Positions 25,180-34,384 of a stretch of 64,000 nucleotides of DNA are shown piece by piece. Origin of the DNA: a marine group bacterium Sva0996 bin134. GTDB lineage: Bacteria > Actinomycetota > Acidimicrobiia > Acidimicrobiales > Bin134. The stretch lies in the NCBI GenBank assembly GCA_002239105.1, contig MPNQ01000003.1:124001-188000 (forward strand). Direction: 5' to 3'. Position numbers and translations under genes: made by a program. Position 1 is the stretch's first letter, and each line of letters begins with the position of its first letter. The notes under the pieces are model-generated. The model was not told the DNA's origin. It saw only the letters and a list, made by a program, of their open reading frames with translations, and did no database searches.

Positions 25180-28100
25180 GTGGCACTTTCTAATCATGAG
25201 CGGGTGGGCAAGGCGATGGTCTTGCTGGGTGAAGGGCTGGCGCCATTTGTAGCCCGTGAGTGCGAGGTGGAGTTCGGGGAGGACTGGACCACTGGGGTTC
25301 AGCGGGCCGACTCCCGGAGCGGGGGCCGGGCTCGCAAGGTGAACCCTGTTGATCCCCAGTTCTTGTTGAAGGTGATGTGGGATGAGTGGCAGACCATTTT
25401 CCGCAAGAAATTGGGACGGACGGAGCGCAACTACGTTTCTGAGTTGCAGGATGCCAGAAACAAGTGGGCCCACAACGAGGCCTTCACCGCTGACAGCGCA
25501 TTGCGGGCGATGGACACGGCCAAGCTCTTGCTGGAATCGGTTGGCGCCGGCCCCCATGCCGCGCAAGTGGACAAGCTCTACCAAGAGTTGTTGCGTCAGC
25601 GATTTGAAGAGCAAGCCCGCAAAACGCAGAAGAAAGCGGCAGCGGCTCAGAGCACGGCCCAACAGAAAAGCCTGGCGCAAACCGGTCTGCCCGCATGGCG
25701 GGAAGTGGCGGAGCCCCATGACGATGTGGCCTCGGGCCGATTCCAGCTCGCCGAGTTTGCCGCCGACCTGCATCAGGTGTGGCGAGGCGAGGCCCCAATT
25801 GAGTACGACGACCCCGCTGAGTTCTACCGGCGCACCTATATCACCGAGGGGCTGTCCAGCCTGATTGCAGGAGCGGCCCGCCGGTTCAGTGGAAGCGGCG
25901 GCGACCCTGTCATTCAGCTACAGACCAACTTCGGCGGTGGCAAGACCCACGCCCTGATCGCTCTCTACCACCTGGCAGGAGAAACGCCGGTTACCCAGCT
26001 CAAGGGTGTCGAAGAGCTATTGGCCGGCAACGGATTGGAGCTGCCCAGCGAAGCGATTCGTCGGGCCGTACTGGTCGGACACCAGCTCCTCCCTGGAGAG
26101 ACTTCTGTCAAAGAAGACGGGACCGTGGTCAACACCTTATGGGGAGAGCTGGCCTATCAGCTTGGCGGGGCTGAGGGATACGCCTTGGTGGCCGAAGCCG
26201 ACCGCACCGGCACCAGCCCTGGGGCGGCCCTCACCGACTTGCTCCGGGAATTCTCGCCGTGCCTGGTGCTCATCGACGAGTGGGTGGGCTACGCCCGCCA
26301 GCTCTACGGCGTGTCCGGCCTGCCCGCCGGGTCGTTCGACGCTCATTTCAGTTTCGCCCAGGCCCTTACCGATGCGGCCAACAACACCCCAGGCGCCCTG
26401 CTGGTGGCCACCATCCCGTCATCGCAGATCGAGGTCGGCGGTGAGGGAGGCCAGGCAGCGCTCAAGAGGCTGGAGAACCTGTTCGCCCGGATGCAGGCCA
26501 ACTGGCGCACGGCCACCGCTGAGGAGAGCTTCGAAATCGTCAGAAGGCGGCTGTTCAAGGATCTGGCACCTGAGGCGTCGGCCAATCGGGATGCGGTGGT
26601 GAAGGCCTTCAGCGAGCTGTACCAGAAGCAATCAAGCGAGTTCCCCTCCGAGTGCAAGGAGGGCGACTACCAGCGCCGGATGAAAGCCACATATCCAGTA
26701 CACCCCGAGCTGTTCGACCGGCTGTTCGAAGAATGGTCCGACCTAGAGCGATTCCAGCGCACCCGCGGCGTGTTGCGGTTGATGGCCGAGGTTGTCCACA
26801 GCCTCTGGATCAATGACGACCCCAACTTGTTGATCCTGCCGTCCACCATCCCCATCGACGACAGCAAGGTGTCCGAGGAGCTGCTCCGCCATTTGGAAAG
26901 CGAATGGCGGACAGTGGTGGAAGCCGACGTAGACGGAGACAATGCCCTACCGTTGAAGCTGGACAAGGAGAACCCCAATCTGGGCCGTTTCCTTGCCGCC
27001 CGCAAGGTGGCCCGCACGGTCTACTTCGGATCGGCCCCGTCGCAGCACGCCGCCAACAAGGGGCTCGACGACCGGTCAATAAAGCTCGGCTGCATCCAAC
27101 CGGGCGAGGAACGGCCCGCCATTTTCGGTGACGCCCTCCGCAAACTGTCAGACCAGGCCTCCTACCTCTACCGAGATGGTGCCCGCTATTGGTATGCCCT
27201 CCAAGCCAACGTCAACCGGATCGCCCGAGACCGGGCAGAGGGCCACTTCAACGACGCCGACGTGGATGATGAGATCCGTCGCCGCCTAGATGTAGCCCTC
27301 CAAGGCAACCCAGGCCAGTTCGCAGGCGTTCACAATTGCCCCCGCTCACCCGCCGATGTGCCTGACACCGACGAAGCGCGCCTTGTGGTCTTGGACCCGA
27401 CTTCGCCCCACGACAGCAAGACCGAACAGAGCGAAGCCCTCAAGGTGGCCCAGCAAGCGCTGGTAGAGCGCGCCGGAGGGGCGAGACAGCATCGCAACAT
27501 GCTGGTTTTCTTGGCCGCCGATGTAACCCGCTTGGGCGACCTGCGCCAGGCGGTTCGCAGCCACTTGGCCTGGCAGTCCATTCGAGACGATGCCGAGTCT
27601 TTGAGTCTCGATCCGCCAAATGCCCGCCAAGCTGAGTCGAAAGCGGCAGATGCCGACGAGACGGTGGCGTCGCGGATTCCCGAGACCTACATCTGGGTAC
27701 TGAACCCATCGCTTCCCCCCGACAACCCGACTGGCGAAGTCCGATGGGAGACGGCCCGGGTGACCGCTTCGGGGCCGTTGGCCGAGCGGGTGTCCCACAA
27801 GCTGGTCCACGACGAGTCGCTTATCCCGGCTTATGGCGGCACACGGCTGCGGTGGGAGCTCGACCGGATCCCCCTCTGGAGGGATGACCCAGGTCAGACC
27901 GGCGACAAGAAAGTGGCCATATCGGTCAACCAGCTCTGGAGCGACATCACCCAGTATCTCTACCTGCCCCGTCTTGTTCGACGCTCGGTATTGGAAGACG
28001 CCATCCGCGACGGGGTGCAGTCAACCGTTTGGGCCACCGATGGGATCGCCTACGCCGAAGGACACGATGGAGGGCGCTTTGTCGGCCTCCGAGGTGGCGA

Positions 28101-28524
28101 GATGCTGGCTGCCATCGCCCCCAGCGGCCTAGTGGTCCATCCCGATGCTGCCAACTCCCAGATTGAGGCGGAAATAGCCGCACGGGCGAGAGCAATGGAA
28201 GACGAGGCTGGCGGTACCGTTACTGCCCCCGTCGGAACCGAATCAGAAGAGGATGGGGAAGGGGAGCCTTCCGAACCCGCCGGGCCTAGGTTGCCAACCC
28301 GCTACTACGGCCGGGTCACTCTCGGCTCCGACCGCTGGACTCGAACCGCGGCCGACATCGCCGAGGCCATCGTGAACCAACTCGCCCAAGCCGAAGACGC
28401 CAAAGTCTCCGTCACCATCGAGGTAGAGGCCACCGCCGAAGAAGGCTTCGACGACGGCGTCCAGCGCACCATCACCGAGAACGCCGCCACCTTGAAGTTT
28501 GACGACAGCGACTTCGAAAAATGA
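25180..28524 (+). CDS. DUF499 AAA-type ATPase with N-terminal Swt1/HEPN-like domain
   Basis: Large P-loop ATPase of the COG1483/DUF499 family, third core gene of the island. Residues about 1-120 form a helical domain of the Swt1-HEPN kind, with RNKWAH at 93-98 fitting the R-x4-6-H HEPN active motif. The ATPase part follows: Walker A GGGKT at 252-256 in NFGGGKTHAL, and Walker B LVLIDE with the acidic pair at 366-367. Residues about 480-850 are the helical DUF499 body. The C-terminus is acidic (EESEEDGEGEP-like stretch), then a short basic-acidic tail. Length 1114 aa is normal. GTG 25180 is the best start, though its ribosome site is weak. HEPN domains are mostly RNases, so this protein may hold the toxic effector; that is inference. 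Confidence 0.93.
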   Translation: MALSNHERVGKAMVLLGEGLAPFVARECEVEFGEDWTTGVQRADSRSGGRARKVNPVDPQFLLKVMWDEWQTIFRKKLGRTERNYVSELQDARNKWAHNEAFTADSALRAMDTAKLLLESVGAGPHAAQVDKLYQELLRQRFEEQARKTQKKAAAAQSTAQQKSLAQTGLPAWREVAEPHDDVASGRFQLAEFAADLHQVWRGEAPIEYDDPAEFYRRTYITEGLSSLIAGAARRFSGSGGDPVIQLQTNFGGGKTHALIALYHLAGETPVTQLKGVEELLAGNGLELPSEAIRRAVLVGHQLLPGETSVKEDGTVVNTLWGELAYQLGGAEGYALVAEADRTGTSPGAALTDLLREFSPCLVLIDEWVGYARQLYGVSGLPAGSFDAHFSFAQALTDAANNTPGALLVATIPSSQIEVGGEGGQAALKRLENLFARMQANWRTATAEESFEIVRRRLFKDLAPEASANRDAVVKAFSELYQKQSSEFPSECKEGDYQRRMKATYPVHPELFDRLFEEWSDLERFQRTRGVLRLMAEVVHSLWINDDPNLLILPSTIPIDDSKVSEELLRHLESEWRTVVEADVDGDNALPLKLDKENPNLGRFLAARKVARTVYFGSAPSQHAANKGLDDRSIKLGCIQPGEERPAIFGDALRKLSDQASYLYRDGARYWYALQANVNRIARDRAEGHFNDADVDDEIRRRLDVALQGNPGQFAGVHNCPRSPADVPDTDEARLVVLDPTSPHDSKTEQSEALKVAQQALVERAGGARQHRNMLVFLAADVTRLGDLRQAVRSHLAWQSIRDDAESLSLDPPNARQAESKAADADETVASRIPETYIWVLNPSLPPDNPTGEVRWETARVTASGPLAERVSHKLVHDESLIPAYGGTRLRWELDRIPLWRDDPGQTGDKKVAISVNQLWSDITQYLYLPRLVRRSVLEDAIRDGVQSTVWATDGIAYAEGHDGGRFVGLRGGEMLAAIAPSGLVVHPDAANSQIEAEIAARARAMEDEAGGTVTAPVGTESEEDGEGEPSEPAGPRLPTRYYGRVTLGSDRWTRTAADIAEAIVNQLAQAEDAKVSVTIEVEATAEEGFDDGVQRTITENAATLKFDDSDFEK

Positions 28525-28615
28525 AGCACCCCTCTGACCCCAAGCTGTTGCTGCCCCTTCTTACTCTGTGGGGACTAGTCAATCCCCTGAAGGAGTACTT
28601 GCGAAGAGGGCTCTG

Positions 28616-28708
28616 ATGAAAAACAAAGTCGAGACGACGGGCACCAACATCGGGCCCGTCGCGCTGCGACAGATTCGAGAACTCATCGCCGACTTGCTCG
28701 GACTCTGA
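28616..28708 (+). CDS. 30-aa reading frame or gene remnant
   Basis: ATG 28616 follows GAAGAGGG with a 5-nt gap, a fair ribosome site, and the frame ends at TGA 28706-28708. The product contains NIGPVALRQIRELIADLLGL, an amphipathic helix-like end. It could be a tiny gene or the remains of a longer one disrupted at the edge of the island. Nothing else is recognisable in 28525-28836. Confidence 0.25.
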   Translation: MKNKVETTGTNIGPVALRQIRELIADLLGL

Positions 28709-28836
28709 CCCCGCCAGATCGACGGCGAGCCTGCTGGCCTTGGTCGCCTGCGAGCACTACGGTCAGGTATCGCTCGGACATGGCGCAGGGCGAAGCGCCA
28801 AACCTGGCCGGGCGAACCGGCTCTCGCGGAGAAAAC

Positions 28837-29991
28837 GTGATCATCCTCGCAAACGGCAAGACGAACGAGGTCTCACAGCGGACCGACGACACGGAGGCCC
28901 TGTGGTTGCGACTCGGCGAGCTGCCCGACGCCACCAGCTGGCAGATGAAGCCGCAGGGCGCGTGCCTGGGCGAGCTGTGCGTGCCGCTGCCGGAGGACAA
29001 GCGTGAAGAGTGGATCGCCGACGCCGACGACTGGGTGTGGTTCTGCTACTCGGAATTTGCTGACATGATCGGCCAGAAGCACGTGCGCGACGGCGACGTG
29101 TGGAGCCTCGGCTCGGTGCCCGAAGTCCGTCGATCCGGGCTGGAGAACGCAATCGCCCCCGACTTCGAGATGACCGACCGCAACGGCAGCACGCTGAGGC
29201 TCTCAGACCTCCGTGGCCACAAGGTGGTGCTGTTCACCTGGTCGTCGTGGTGAGGCTGCCGCTTCAGCCTGCCGGTCTGGCAGGAGTTGTACGAATCCAT
29301 CGGTCCGGACCGGTTCGAGTTGGTCAGCGTGGCCCAGGACTCGGGGGGCCCCACCGCTGTTGACAAGTGGTTCGACCGGGCCTCGCCGACCTACCGGTGC
29401 GTTGTCGACCCGACACACGAGATCAGCTCGCTGTTCGGCTGGGTGAACGTGCCGTCGGCTGCGTGGATCGACGAGAACGGGCAAATCGTTCGCAGCAACG
29501 AAGGGGTCTACCCGGCTGAGACGACCATCGGGTTCGGCCTGGGCAAGGTCCGCATGGGCGATGACTCATTCGCCGAGGCGACCCGCGACTGGATCGAGCG
29601 GGGAGCCGACAGCGAGCACGTCTGGTCGAGCAGGGAACTAGCCGAGCGGCTCAAGCCCGTCGACGACGACAAGCTGCTGGCAGAGGCGACGTTCAAGCTG
29701 GCGCTGCACTTCGAGGCCGTGGGCGACAGCGAGCGTGCCATGAAGCACTTCGCCGCAGCGCAGGAGTTGGCACCCGACAACTGGAACTACCAGCGGCAGG
29801 GTTGGACCCACAAGGGGACGGGCTATGCCTTATTGCAAATGCTGAAGCGGATGAACCACCTGCGCAAGACCACCGACAAGAGCTTCTACGACCCCACGGG
29901 GCTGCCCGGCGAGAACCATCACCGGTTCACCGAGCCCGAGTGGCTGTGGACGCCCGCCGTGCGGCGGCTCAAGCAACTCGTCAGCCGCTAG
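28837..29991 (+). CDS. Predicted selenoprotein: thioredoxin-fold redoxin with in-frame UGA (Sec) and C-terminal TPR-like region
   Basis: AhpC/TlpA-type redoxin. One frame runs from GTG 28837 to 29991 if the UGA at 29251-29253 is read as selenocysteine (Sec139). Upstream of UGA: APDFEMTDRNGSTLRLSDLR and VVLFTWSSW, the classic strand before a thioredoxin active site. Downstream, in the same frame: GCRFSLPVWQELYE, so the active site reads W-Sec-G-C-R, where relatives have W-C-G-C-R. After the redoxin fold (to about residue 235) comes a TPR-like helical pair (LAEATFKLALHFEAVGDSERAMKHFAAAQ). GTG 28837 has GGAGA just upstream; ATG 28780 is an alternative. A SECIS-like hairpin starts 14 nt after the UGA. 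Simple gene calling would split this into two pieces, near 28780-29253 and 29287-29991. No Sec machinery lies in this window. Confidence 0.82.
29251..29284 (+). promoter_or_regulatory. Sec UGA codon and bacterial SECIS-like hairpin
   Basis: UGA at 29251-29253; after 14 nt a 6-bp stem CCUGCC (29268-29273) pairs with GGCAGG (29279-29284) across the 5-nt loop GGUCU (29274-29278). The E. coli fdhF SECIS also has GGUCU in its apical loop, about 18 nt after its UGA; here the distance is 20 nt. Position and loop sequence match what SelB recognises. Confidence 0.78.
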
Positions 29992-30028
29992 GAGACTGCT
30001 GAGCAATTGGGGTTTGGGTGCTCGCAAA

Positions 30029-30133
30029 ATGCCTCTATTCCCAATACTGGGGCGTGTGCTGAGAGAGGTAGACGAAATGGAGCTGCAAGCCCAACTCCAT
30101 GAAGCCCAAGCTCGACAGCGGAAACAGGAGTGA
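30029..30133 (+). CDS. 34-aa reading frame, possible remnant
   Basis: ATG 30029 to TGA 30131-30133. The product is amphipathic with a Gln/Glu-rich helix (MELQAQLHEAQARQRKQE). No Shine-Dalgarno is visible and no family is recognised. It may be a fragment of a longer gene. The rest of 29992-30180 shows nothing. Confidence 0.2.
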   Translation: MPLFPILGRVLREVDEMELQAQLHEAQARQRKQE

Positions 30134-30180
30134 TTGTCTGCCGCGTTGATTTCCGCGCAGAACAGCTCGGGCAGGTCATC

Positions 30181-30186
30181 TAGTCT
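30181..30186 (+). promoter_or_regulatory. Leaderless-type -10 box (TAGTCT)
   Basis: TAGTCT is followed by 6 nt and then the ATG of the M1 aminopeptidase. No ribosome-binding site precedes the ATG, so the mRNA probably starts at or next to the start codon. Confidence 0.45.
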
Positions 30187-30192
30187 CACTCG

Positions 30193-32715
30193 ATGGTCGA
30201 CGCCTCCTCGAACCCTTATCGGCTGCCTCAGACGGTGGTGCCGCGGCGGTATGAGCTGCGGTTGGAGCCGGATCTGGAGACCTTCACATTCGCTGGGACG
30301 GTCAAAGTGGATGTCGAAGTGCTGGAGCGGGCGGACGAGATCGTGCTCAATGCGGCTGAGTTGGAGATTGCCGGCGGGGACCTAAACGGAGTGGCGCTGG
30401 CCGGCATCGACTACGACGACGAACACGAGCGGGCGGTGCTGCGGCTGGGTGAGCCGGTTTCGCCCGGGCCGGCCCGGCTGAGCCTGGCGTTCACCGGAAC
30501 GCTCAATGACCAGCTTCGGGGGTTCTACCGCTCCACGTTCACCGACGATGACGGCGATGAGCGGGTGATCGCCACCACGCAGTTTGAGTCAACCAATGCC
30601 CGGCGGGCGTTCCCGTGCTGGGACGAGCCTGACCTGAAGGCAACTTTCGAGGTGACCCTGGTGGTGCCCGACGATCTGATGGCGGTGTCGTCTGGGGCCG
30701 AGATCGACTCCCAGCTCACGGGCGACGGTCGCCGGTCGGTGTCGTTCGCCCCCACCATGGAGATGTCCACCTATCTGCTGGCCTTCATTGTCGGCCCGCT
30801 GGAAGCCACCGATCCGGTGGACATAAACGGCACACCGCTGCGGGTCCTGCACCCCGTGGGCAAGGGCCATCTCACCGAGTTCGCCCTGGACGCCGGAGCG
30901 TTTTGCCTCGACTTCTTCGAGGACTACTTCGCCATCGACTACCCCGGCGACAAGCTCGACTTGGTGGCCATCCCCGACTTCGCCTTCGGGGCCATGGAGA
31001 ACATGGGTTGCGTCACCTTCCGGGAGATCCTGCTGCTCATCGACCCTGACAGCTCCACTCAGCAAGAGCGGCAGACCGCGGTAGACGTGATCGCCCACGA
31101 ACTGGCCCACATGTGGTTCGGGAACCTGGTGACCATGAAGTGGTGGAACGGCATCTGGCTCAAGGAGGCCTTTGCCACGTTCTGCGAGATGCTGGCGGTG
31201 GACGCCTACCGCCCCGACTGGAAACGCTGGCTGGCGTTCGGATTGTCTCGGGCCGCGGCCTTCGATGTGGACGCCCTGGCCGCCACCCGGCCCATCGAGT
31301 ACCCAGTGGTCTCCCCCGCCGACGCCGAGGGCATGTACGACCTGCTCACCTACGAGAAGGGCGCCGCTGCGGTGCGGATGCTGGAGCAATTTCTCGGCCC
31401 CGACGAATTCCGCGACGGTGTCCGCCACTATCTCCAGCGCCACTCCTACGCCAACACCGAGACCCACGATTTGTGGGATGCCCTGACCGAGTCCACCGGC
31501 GAGCCCGCCCGAGACGTCATGGACTCATGGATCTTCCAGGGCGGCCACCCCGTGGTGACTGCTGCGAGGGACAACAGCGGGACGATCACGCTCAGCCAAA
31601 GTAGGTTCCGCTACGACGGGCAGCCCGACGACGCCCGCTGGCAGGTTCCAGTGGTGGCCGCCGCGGGCACAGGCACCGGTCAACGCACCCAACGGCTGGT
31701 CCTGGAAGGCCCCGAGGCCCTCGATGCCATCAACCCCGACTGGGCCATGGTTAACCCGACCGCCGACGGCTTCTACCGGGTGGCCTACGAAGGCGGATTG
31801 CTGGACCGGCTGCTGGAGGGCGGTCCCGAGCTGAACCCGCTCCAGCGATACGTGCTGGTGGACGATCAGTGGGCCCTAACGGTGGCCGACCGGCTAGCCG
31901 TGGCCGACTATGTTGCCTTCGCCGAGCGCATGGCCGCCTCGGAGGATGACCTGGCCGTGTGGCGCCGACTGGCCGGCACGCTGGGCACTCTCGACCACAT
32001 GGTTTCCGACGACGGGCGCGCTGGACTCCAGGCCCGGGTGAGCGCCATGGTCGGCCCGGCCTGGGCCCGGGTGGGCTGGGAGCCCGCCGCCGGTGAGAAC
32101 GACCGCATCGGCGAGCTGAGGGGCGTGCTCGCCCGCACCCGGGCCGTGGGAGGCAACGACGCCGAGGCCATCGCCCGATGCCGGGCGCTGATGGCCGCTG
32201 AGGGCGTCGACCCCGCATTGGCCGCCGCCGCCATTGCCGTAGTAGCCGCCACCGGCGACAGGGCCGACTACGACGAGATCCGCCAGCGCCTCCAAGATGC
32301 TCCCACCCCGCAGCTCAAGCTGCGCTACCTGATGGCGCTCACCGCCTTCAACGATTCAGCCCTCATGGACCGCACCCTGGCCGCCACCCTCGACGGCACC
32401 GTACGCAGCCAAGACGCCGGATTCGTGCTCCGAGGCTGCCTGGAAAACCGCGACCTCGGCCCCCAGGCATGGGATTTCATAACCACGCACTGGGACAGCA
32501 TCAACCAACGCCTCCCCAGCGCCATCGTCCCCCGAATGCTCGGCGGCATCAGCGCCCTATCCACCCCCGAACTGGCCCAATCAGTGCAGACCTTCCTAGA
32601 CACTCACCCCGTCCCCCAAGGCCCCCTAATCGTCGCCCAACACCTAGAACGCCAAAAGGTCAACGTCGACTTGCGAAGACGAGTCCAGGAGGCTCTGGGA
32701 ACGAAAGAGAACTGA
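30193..32715 (+). CDS. M1-family zinc aminopeptidase (aminopeptidase N / puromycin-sensitive type)
   Basis: Removes N-terminal residues from peptides; cytoplasmic, with no signal peptide. Exopeptidase motif GAMEN at 266-270. Zinc site HELAH at 302-306 with the third ligand Glu in WLKEAF, 18-19 residues on. An N-terminal saddle domain precedes the catalytic domain and an ERAP1-like helical C-terminal domain (about 540-830) follows. Length 840 aa is right for the family. The ATG at 30193 lacks a Shine-Dalgarno but has a TANNNT box 6 nt upstream. It is convergent with the hopanoid operon. A second, secreted M1 protein lies at 57144. Confidence 0.96.
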   Translation: MVDASSNPYRLPQTVVPRRYELRLEPDLETFTFAGTVKVDVEVLERADEIVLNAAELEIAGGDLNGVALAGIDYDDEHERAVLRLGEPVSPGPARLSLAFTGTLNDQLRGFYRSTFTDDDGDERVIATTQFESTNARRAFPCWDEPDLKATFEVTLVVPDDLMAVSSGAEIDSQLTGDGRRSVSFAPTMEMSTYLLAFIVGPLEATDPVDINGTPLRVLHPVGKGHLTEFALDAGAFCLDFFEDYFAIDYPGDKLDLVAIPDFAFGAMENMGCVTFREILLLIDPDSSTQQERQTAVDVIAHELAHMWFGNLVTMKWWNGIWLKEAFATFCEMLAVDAYRPDWKRWLAFGLSRAAAFDVDALAATRPIEYPVVSPADAEGMYDLLTYEKGAAAVRMLEQFLGPDEFRDGVRHYLQRHSYANTETHDLWDALTESTGEPARDVMDSWIFQGGHPVVTAARDNSGTITLSQSRFRYDGQPDDARWQVPVVAAAGTGTGQRTQRLVLEGPEALDAINPDWAMVNPTADGFYRVAYEGGLLDRLLEGGPELNPLQRYVLVDDQWALTVADRLAVADYVAFAERMAASEDDLAVWRRLAGTLGTLDHMVSDDGRAGLQARVSAMVGPAWARVGWEPAAGENDRIGELRGVLARTRAVGGNDAEAIARCRALMAAEGVDPALAAAAIAVVAATGDRADYDEIRQRLQDAPTPQLKLRYLMALTAFNDSALMDRTLAATLDGTVRSQDAGFVLRGCLENRDLGPQAWDFITTHWDSINQRLPSAIVPRMLGGISALSTPELAQSVQTFLDTHPVPQGPLIVAQHLERQKVNVDLRRRVQEALGTKEN

Positions 32716-32771
32716 GGCAGGGTGGGGGGTGGCCCGGCTCAGGGCGCCCGCCGCCCGGAGTTCATCGAGGA

Positions 32772-32801
32772 CGGCGGGCTGGGCCGGGACAGGACCCGCC
32801 G
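32772..32801. terminator. Possible bidirectional hairpin between convergent genes
   Basis: Inverted repeat CGGCGGG (32772-32778) and CCCGCCG (32795-32801) with a 16-nt loop, in the 102-bp gap between the ends of the M1 aminopeptidase and hpnH genes. No U-tract. Confidence 0.3.
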
Positions 32802-32817
32802 CCCTGCCGGACGCGCG

Positions 32818-33825
32818 CTAACCAGTCCCTACCGCGGCGCGTATGGACTCGCGCAGCGACTTCATGGTGGCGAACACCGCAGTGGGCTCGTACCCGCAGT
32901 GGGCCATGCAGTTTTCGCAGCGGGGGTCCCGGCCTCGGCCATAGCTGTCCCAGTCGGTGGTGTCGATCAGCTCTTGATAGGTCTCGGTGTAGCCGTCGGA
33001 CATCAGGTAGCAGGGCCGCTGCCAGCCGAACACCGAATAGCTGGGAATGCCCCAGGCGGTGCACTCGTACTCCACCTTGCCCTCGAGGAAGTCCAAGAAC
33101 AGCGGCGTGTGGTTCAGCCGCCATTTCTTGCGCTTGCCCTCGGAGAAGGCGTCTTGGAAGAGGCGCTTGGTCTGCTCCACCGGCAAGAAGTGCTCCTGGT
33201 CGGGGGCCTTCTCATAGGCGTACCCCGGCGAGATCATCATGGAGTCGACTTCTAGGTCGTCGTTCAAGAAGTCGAGCACGCTGCGCACGTCTTCGGGGCT
33301 GTCGGTGCTGAAGAACGTGCTGTTGGTGGTGACCCGGAACCCCTTGGCCTTGGCCTCGTTGACGGCCTCCACCACCTCGTCGAACACCCCTTCTCGGGCC
33401 ACGGCCAGGTCATGGCGCTCCTGGAGCCCGTCCACGTGGACCACGAAGGAGAAGTAGGGCGACGGCTTGAACTTGTCGATCTTGCGCCGCAGCAGCACTG
33501 CGTTGGTGCACAAGTACACGAACTTCTTGCGCTTGATCAGCTCGTCCACCATCTCGTCGATCTGGGGGTGCAGCAGCGGCTCGCCTCCAGCGATGGACAC
33601 CATCGGGGCACCGCACTCCTCCATGGCGCCTACGGCTTCATCAACGCTGACCCGCTTGCGCAGCACCTCGGTGGGGTATTGGATCTTTCCGCAGCCGGGG
33701 CACTCCAAGTTGCAAGCGAACAGCGGCTCCAGCTCCACGATCAGCGGAAACTTGTCGCGGCGGCGCAGCTTGTTCTTGAACACGTAGGTGCCAACCTTGG
33801 CCGCTTGTCTCAGCGGAATGGGCAT
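32818..33825 (-). CDS. hpnH: Adenosyl-hopene transferase, radical SAM protein HpnH
   Basis: Attaches a 5'-deoxyadenosyl group from SAM to hopene, giving adenosylhopane, the first step to extended C35 hopanoids. The radical-SAM cluster motif CxxxCxxC is at Cys38, Cys42 and Cys45 in FACNLECPGC; the start MPIPLRQAAKVGTYV is characteristic of HpnH. Length 335 aa is typical. It is the last gene of the operon; AGGAGG lies 10 nt before the ATG and 1 nt separates it from the hpnG stop. No other extended-hopanoid genes (such as hpnO) are seen here. Confidence 0.96.
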   Translation of the reverse strand: MPIPLRQAAKVGTYVFKNKLRRRDKFPLIVELEPLFACNLECPGCGKIQYPTEVLRKRVSVDEAVGAMEECGAPMVSIAGGEPLLHPQIDEMVDELIKRKKFVYLCTNAVLLRRKIDKFKPSPYFSFVVHVDGLQERHDLAVAREGVFDEVVEAVNEAKAKGFRVTTNSTFFSTDSPEDVRSVLDFLNDDLEVDSMMISPGYAYEKAPDQEHFLPVEQTKRLFQDAFSEGKRKKWRLNHTPLFLDFLEGKVEYECTAWGIPSYSVFGWQRPCYLMSDGYTETYQELIDTTDWDSYGRGRDPRCENCMAHCGYEPTAVFATMKSLRESIRAAVGTG

Positions 33826-33826
33826 G

Positions 33827-34384
33827 TCAGACGACCTCCTTGGTCAGCACTGGCGTCAACCTACTAATGGTGCGCAGTGCTCTATAGATCCTTGCGGGGG
33901 CGGCCGCGGTTTTGAGTTCGCGGCTGGGGGTGTCGGTCACCACCCGCACTACTGCTGCCGGACCACGATGATGCTCCAACAGCCAAGCCGACTCCATATC
34001 GACCGCTACCGCGCCTCGATCGGCCAGCTCTTGTCGGCGCGGGCCGACGGCCAGCTCGGACACGCTGGCCACCGGGCCGACGTGCACGGTGAATCCGGCT
34101 TCCTCCAGGCCCTTGGCCACCATTTCGGCAAGGGGCAGGCCAATCGGCGCCACATCGTCGGCCGACACCTCGGTGGCCACCACCACATCGCCCGGCTCGA
34201 TGCCCTCAACCACGGCCCCGCCCATGCCGACCACAGCCACTGGCCCGTGATTCGGCTCGACTCGACGGCTCGGCTTGGGCCCCATGCCGGTGCACACCAC
34301 CGTCGCCTCACCATCACCTCGGCGGATGCCCCTTCGTGCCGCTCTAGCCTCCATGGCCAACGGGCAAAACACCATCAGAGTCAC
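33827..34384 (-). CDS. hpnG: Adenosylhopane nucleosidase HpnG (MTAN-like)
   Basis: Predicted to release adenine from adenosylhopane to give ribosylhopane. It resembles the MTA/SAH nucleosidase-purine phosphorylase fold: GMGPKPSRRV and VVGMGGAVVEGIEPGDVVVA carry the Gly-rich phosphate/ribose loops, and AVDMESAWLLEH has the Met-Glu pair that contacts ribose. Length 185 aa is on the short side for the fold but usual for actinobacterial HpnG. The GTG start at 34384 overlaps the shc stop by 4 nt (GTGA), so translation is coupled. The position between shc and hpnH supports the assignment. Confidence 0.88.
   Translation of the reverse strand: MTLMVFCPLAMEARAARRGIRRGDGEATVVCTGMGPKPSRRVEPNHGPVAVVGMGGAVVEGIEPGDVVVATEVSADDVAPIGLPLAEMVAKGLEEAGFTVHVGPVASVSELAVGPRRQELADRGAVAVDMESAWLLEHHRGPAAVVRVVTDTPSRELKTAAAPARIYRALRTISRLTPVLTKEVV

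Noticed and set aside
13105-28524. Assignment of the island as DISARM or BREX
   Set aside because: No DrmA, DrmB or DrmC and no PglZ, PglX or BrxL partner is present; the DUF1156 methylase and DUF499 ATPase belong to a different predicted set.
28780-29991. Two separate genes, one ending at UGA 29253 and one starting at TTG 29287
   Set aside because: Both pieces are in the same frame and together make one continuous redoxin fold; the second has no ribosome site, and a SECIS-like hairpin follows the UGA.
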